NCBI GenBank assembly: GCA_963920665.1
Contig: OY987268.1
Span: 15,130,501-15,194,500 of the forward strand
Source: Straminergon stramineum
Taxonomy: Eukaryota; Streptophyta; Bryopsida; Hypnales; Calliergonaceae
Reading direction: 5' to 3'
DNA length: 64,000 bases
Part shown: positions 63,807 through 64,000 of the stretch, piece by piece
Numbering within the stretch: the stretch's first letter is position 1
Layout of the letters: every line of letters begins with the position of its first letter
Translations under genes and position numbers: made by a program
Notes under the pieces: generated by a model
The model's database searches: none
What the model was told of the DNA's origin: nothing
What the model saw: only the letters and a program-made list of their open reading frames with translations

Positions 63807-64000
63807 ACATGTTAGTTTACAACTTATCACATTGTAACAATTTATACAATTAGTGCAAAGAATTGGTACTACTTTATAATGAATATTATTTAACTATGTC
63901 ACTTTTGAAAGTGGATCACAAGTATACAAAAGAAAAATTATGCACATAAACTATTTCTTTTTGCCATGCATTTTATGTGCATTCAAGTACAGTCATTGAA

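Larger units (their letters stand above)
62316..64000. repeat. B repeat, copy b, with two insertions, runs to the window edge
   Basis: Collinear with 10737-11620. Relative to copy a it has about 377 bp extra at 62440-62818 and a 579 bp TIR element at 63228-63806. Confidence 0.65.

Overview
The window is nuclear DNA of a land plant. The evidence is spliced TIR-NBS-LRR (TNL) resistance genes with canonical GT-AG introns, a plant-type EXO1 fragment that keeps its introns, a CACTA transposon, and an AT-rich, repeat-filled background. The TNL style (a tiny basic first exon, then a TIR exon with FLSHSGVQKxFVEHL) reminds me more of non-flowering lineages such as bryophytes or ferns than of flowering plants. 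That is an impression; no lineage is established here. I see no prokaryotic, organellar or viral genes.

The core is a cluster of three TNL copies, all on the minus strand, spread by segmental duplication. Unit 1 (1-9.3 kb) has TNL1, cut by the window edge but open in every visible exon, followed by repeats R1 and R2. Unit 2 (21.8-36.7 kb) has a flank block S, the complete five-exon TNL2 (predicted 1090 aa), R1 and R2. Unit 3 (51.9-62.3 kb) has block S, TNL3 (a pseudogene whose TIR start is fused to the LRR end by an internal deletion of about 3.3 kb), R1 and a truncated R2. TNL1 and TNL2 share identical intron phases and near-identical exon lengths (53, 610-616, 261, 654-657 bp).

Between the units lies accessory DNA. 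9.3-21.8 kb is AT-rich, with old repeat relics and several small terminal-inverted-repeat (TIR) elements. 36.7-51.9 kb holds a 5.3 kb non-autonomous CACTA element (38827-44156), a 2.5 kb fold-back (44355-46835), an R2 relic joined to an EXO1 pseudogene, and a 1 kb TIR element.

Because R1, R2, S and B exist as paralogous copies, several insertions can be read against empty sites. R1 copy c alone carries three MITE-like insertions of three different families within 1.15 kb. One belongs to a family with TTAA target duplications and CCC...GGG ends (13324-13585, 14345-15156, 47189-47754, 59936-60308). That is the signature of piggyBac-like (or Sola3-like) elements and is the observation I rate most worth checking.

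The TNLs are likely intracellular immune receptors: TIR signalling/NADase domain, NB-ARC nucleotide switch, LRR. Exon models are inferred from splice sites and copy-to-copy comparison; no transcript data were available. Repeat boundaries were drawn by eye and may be off by tens of bases.
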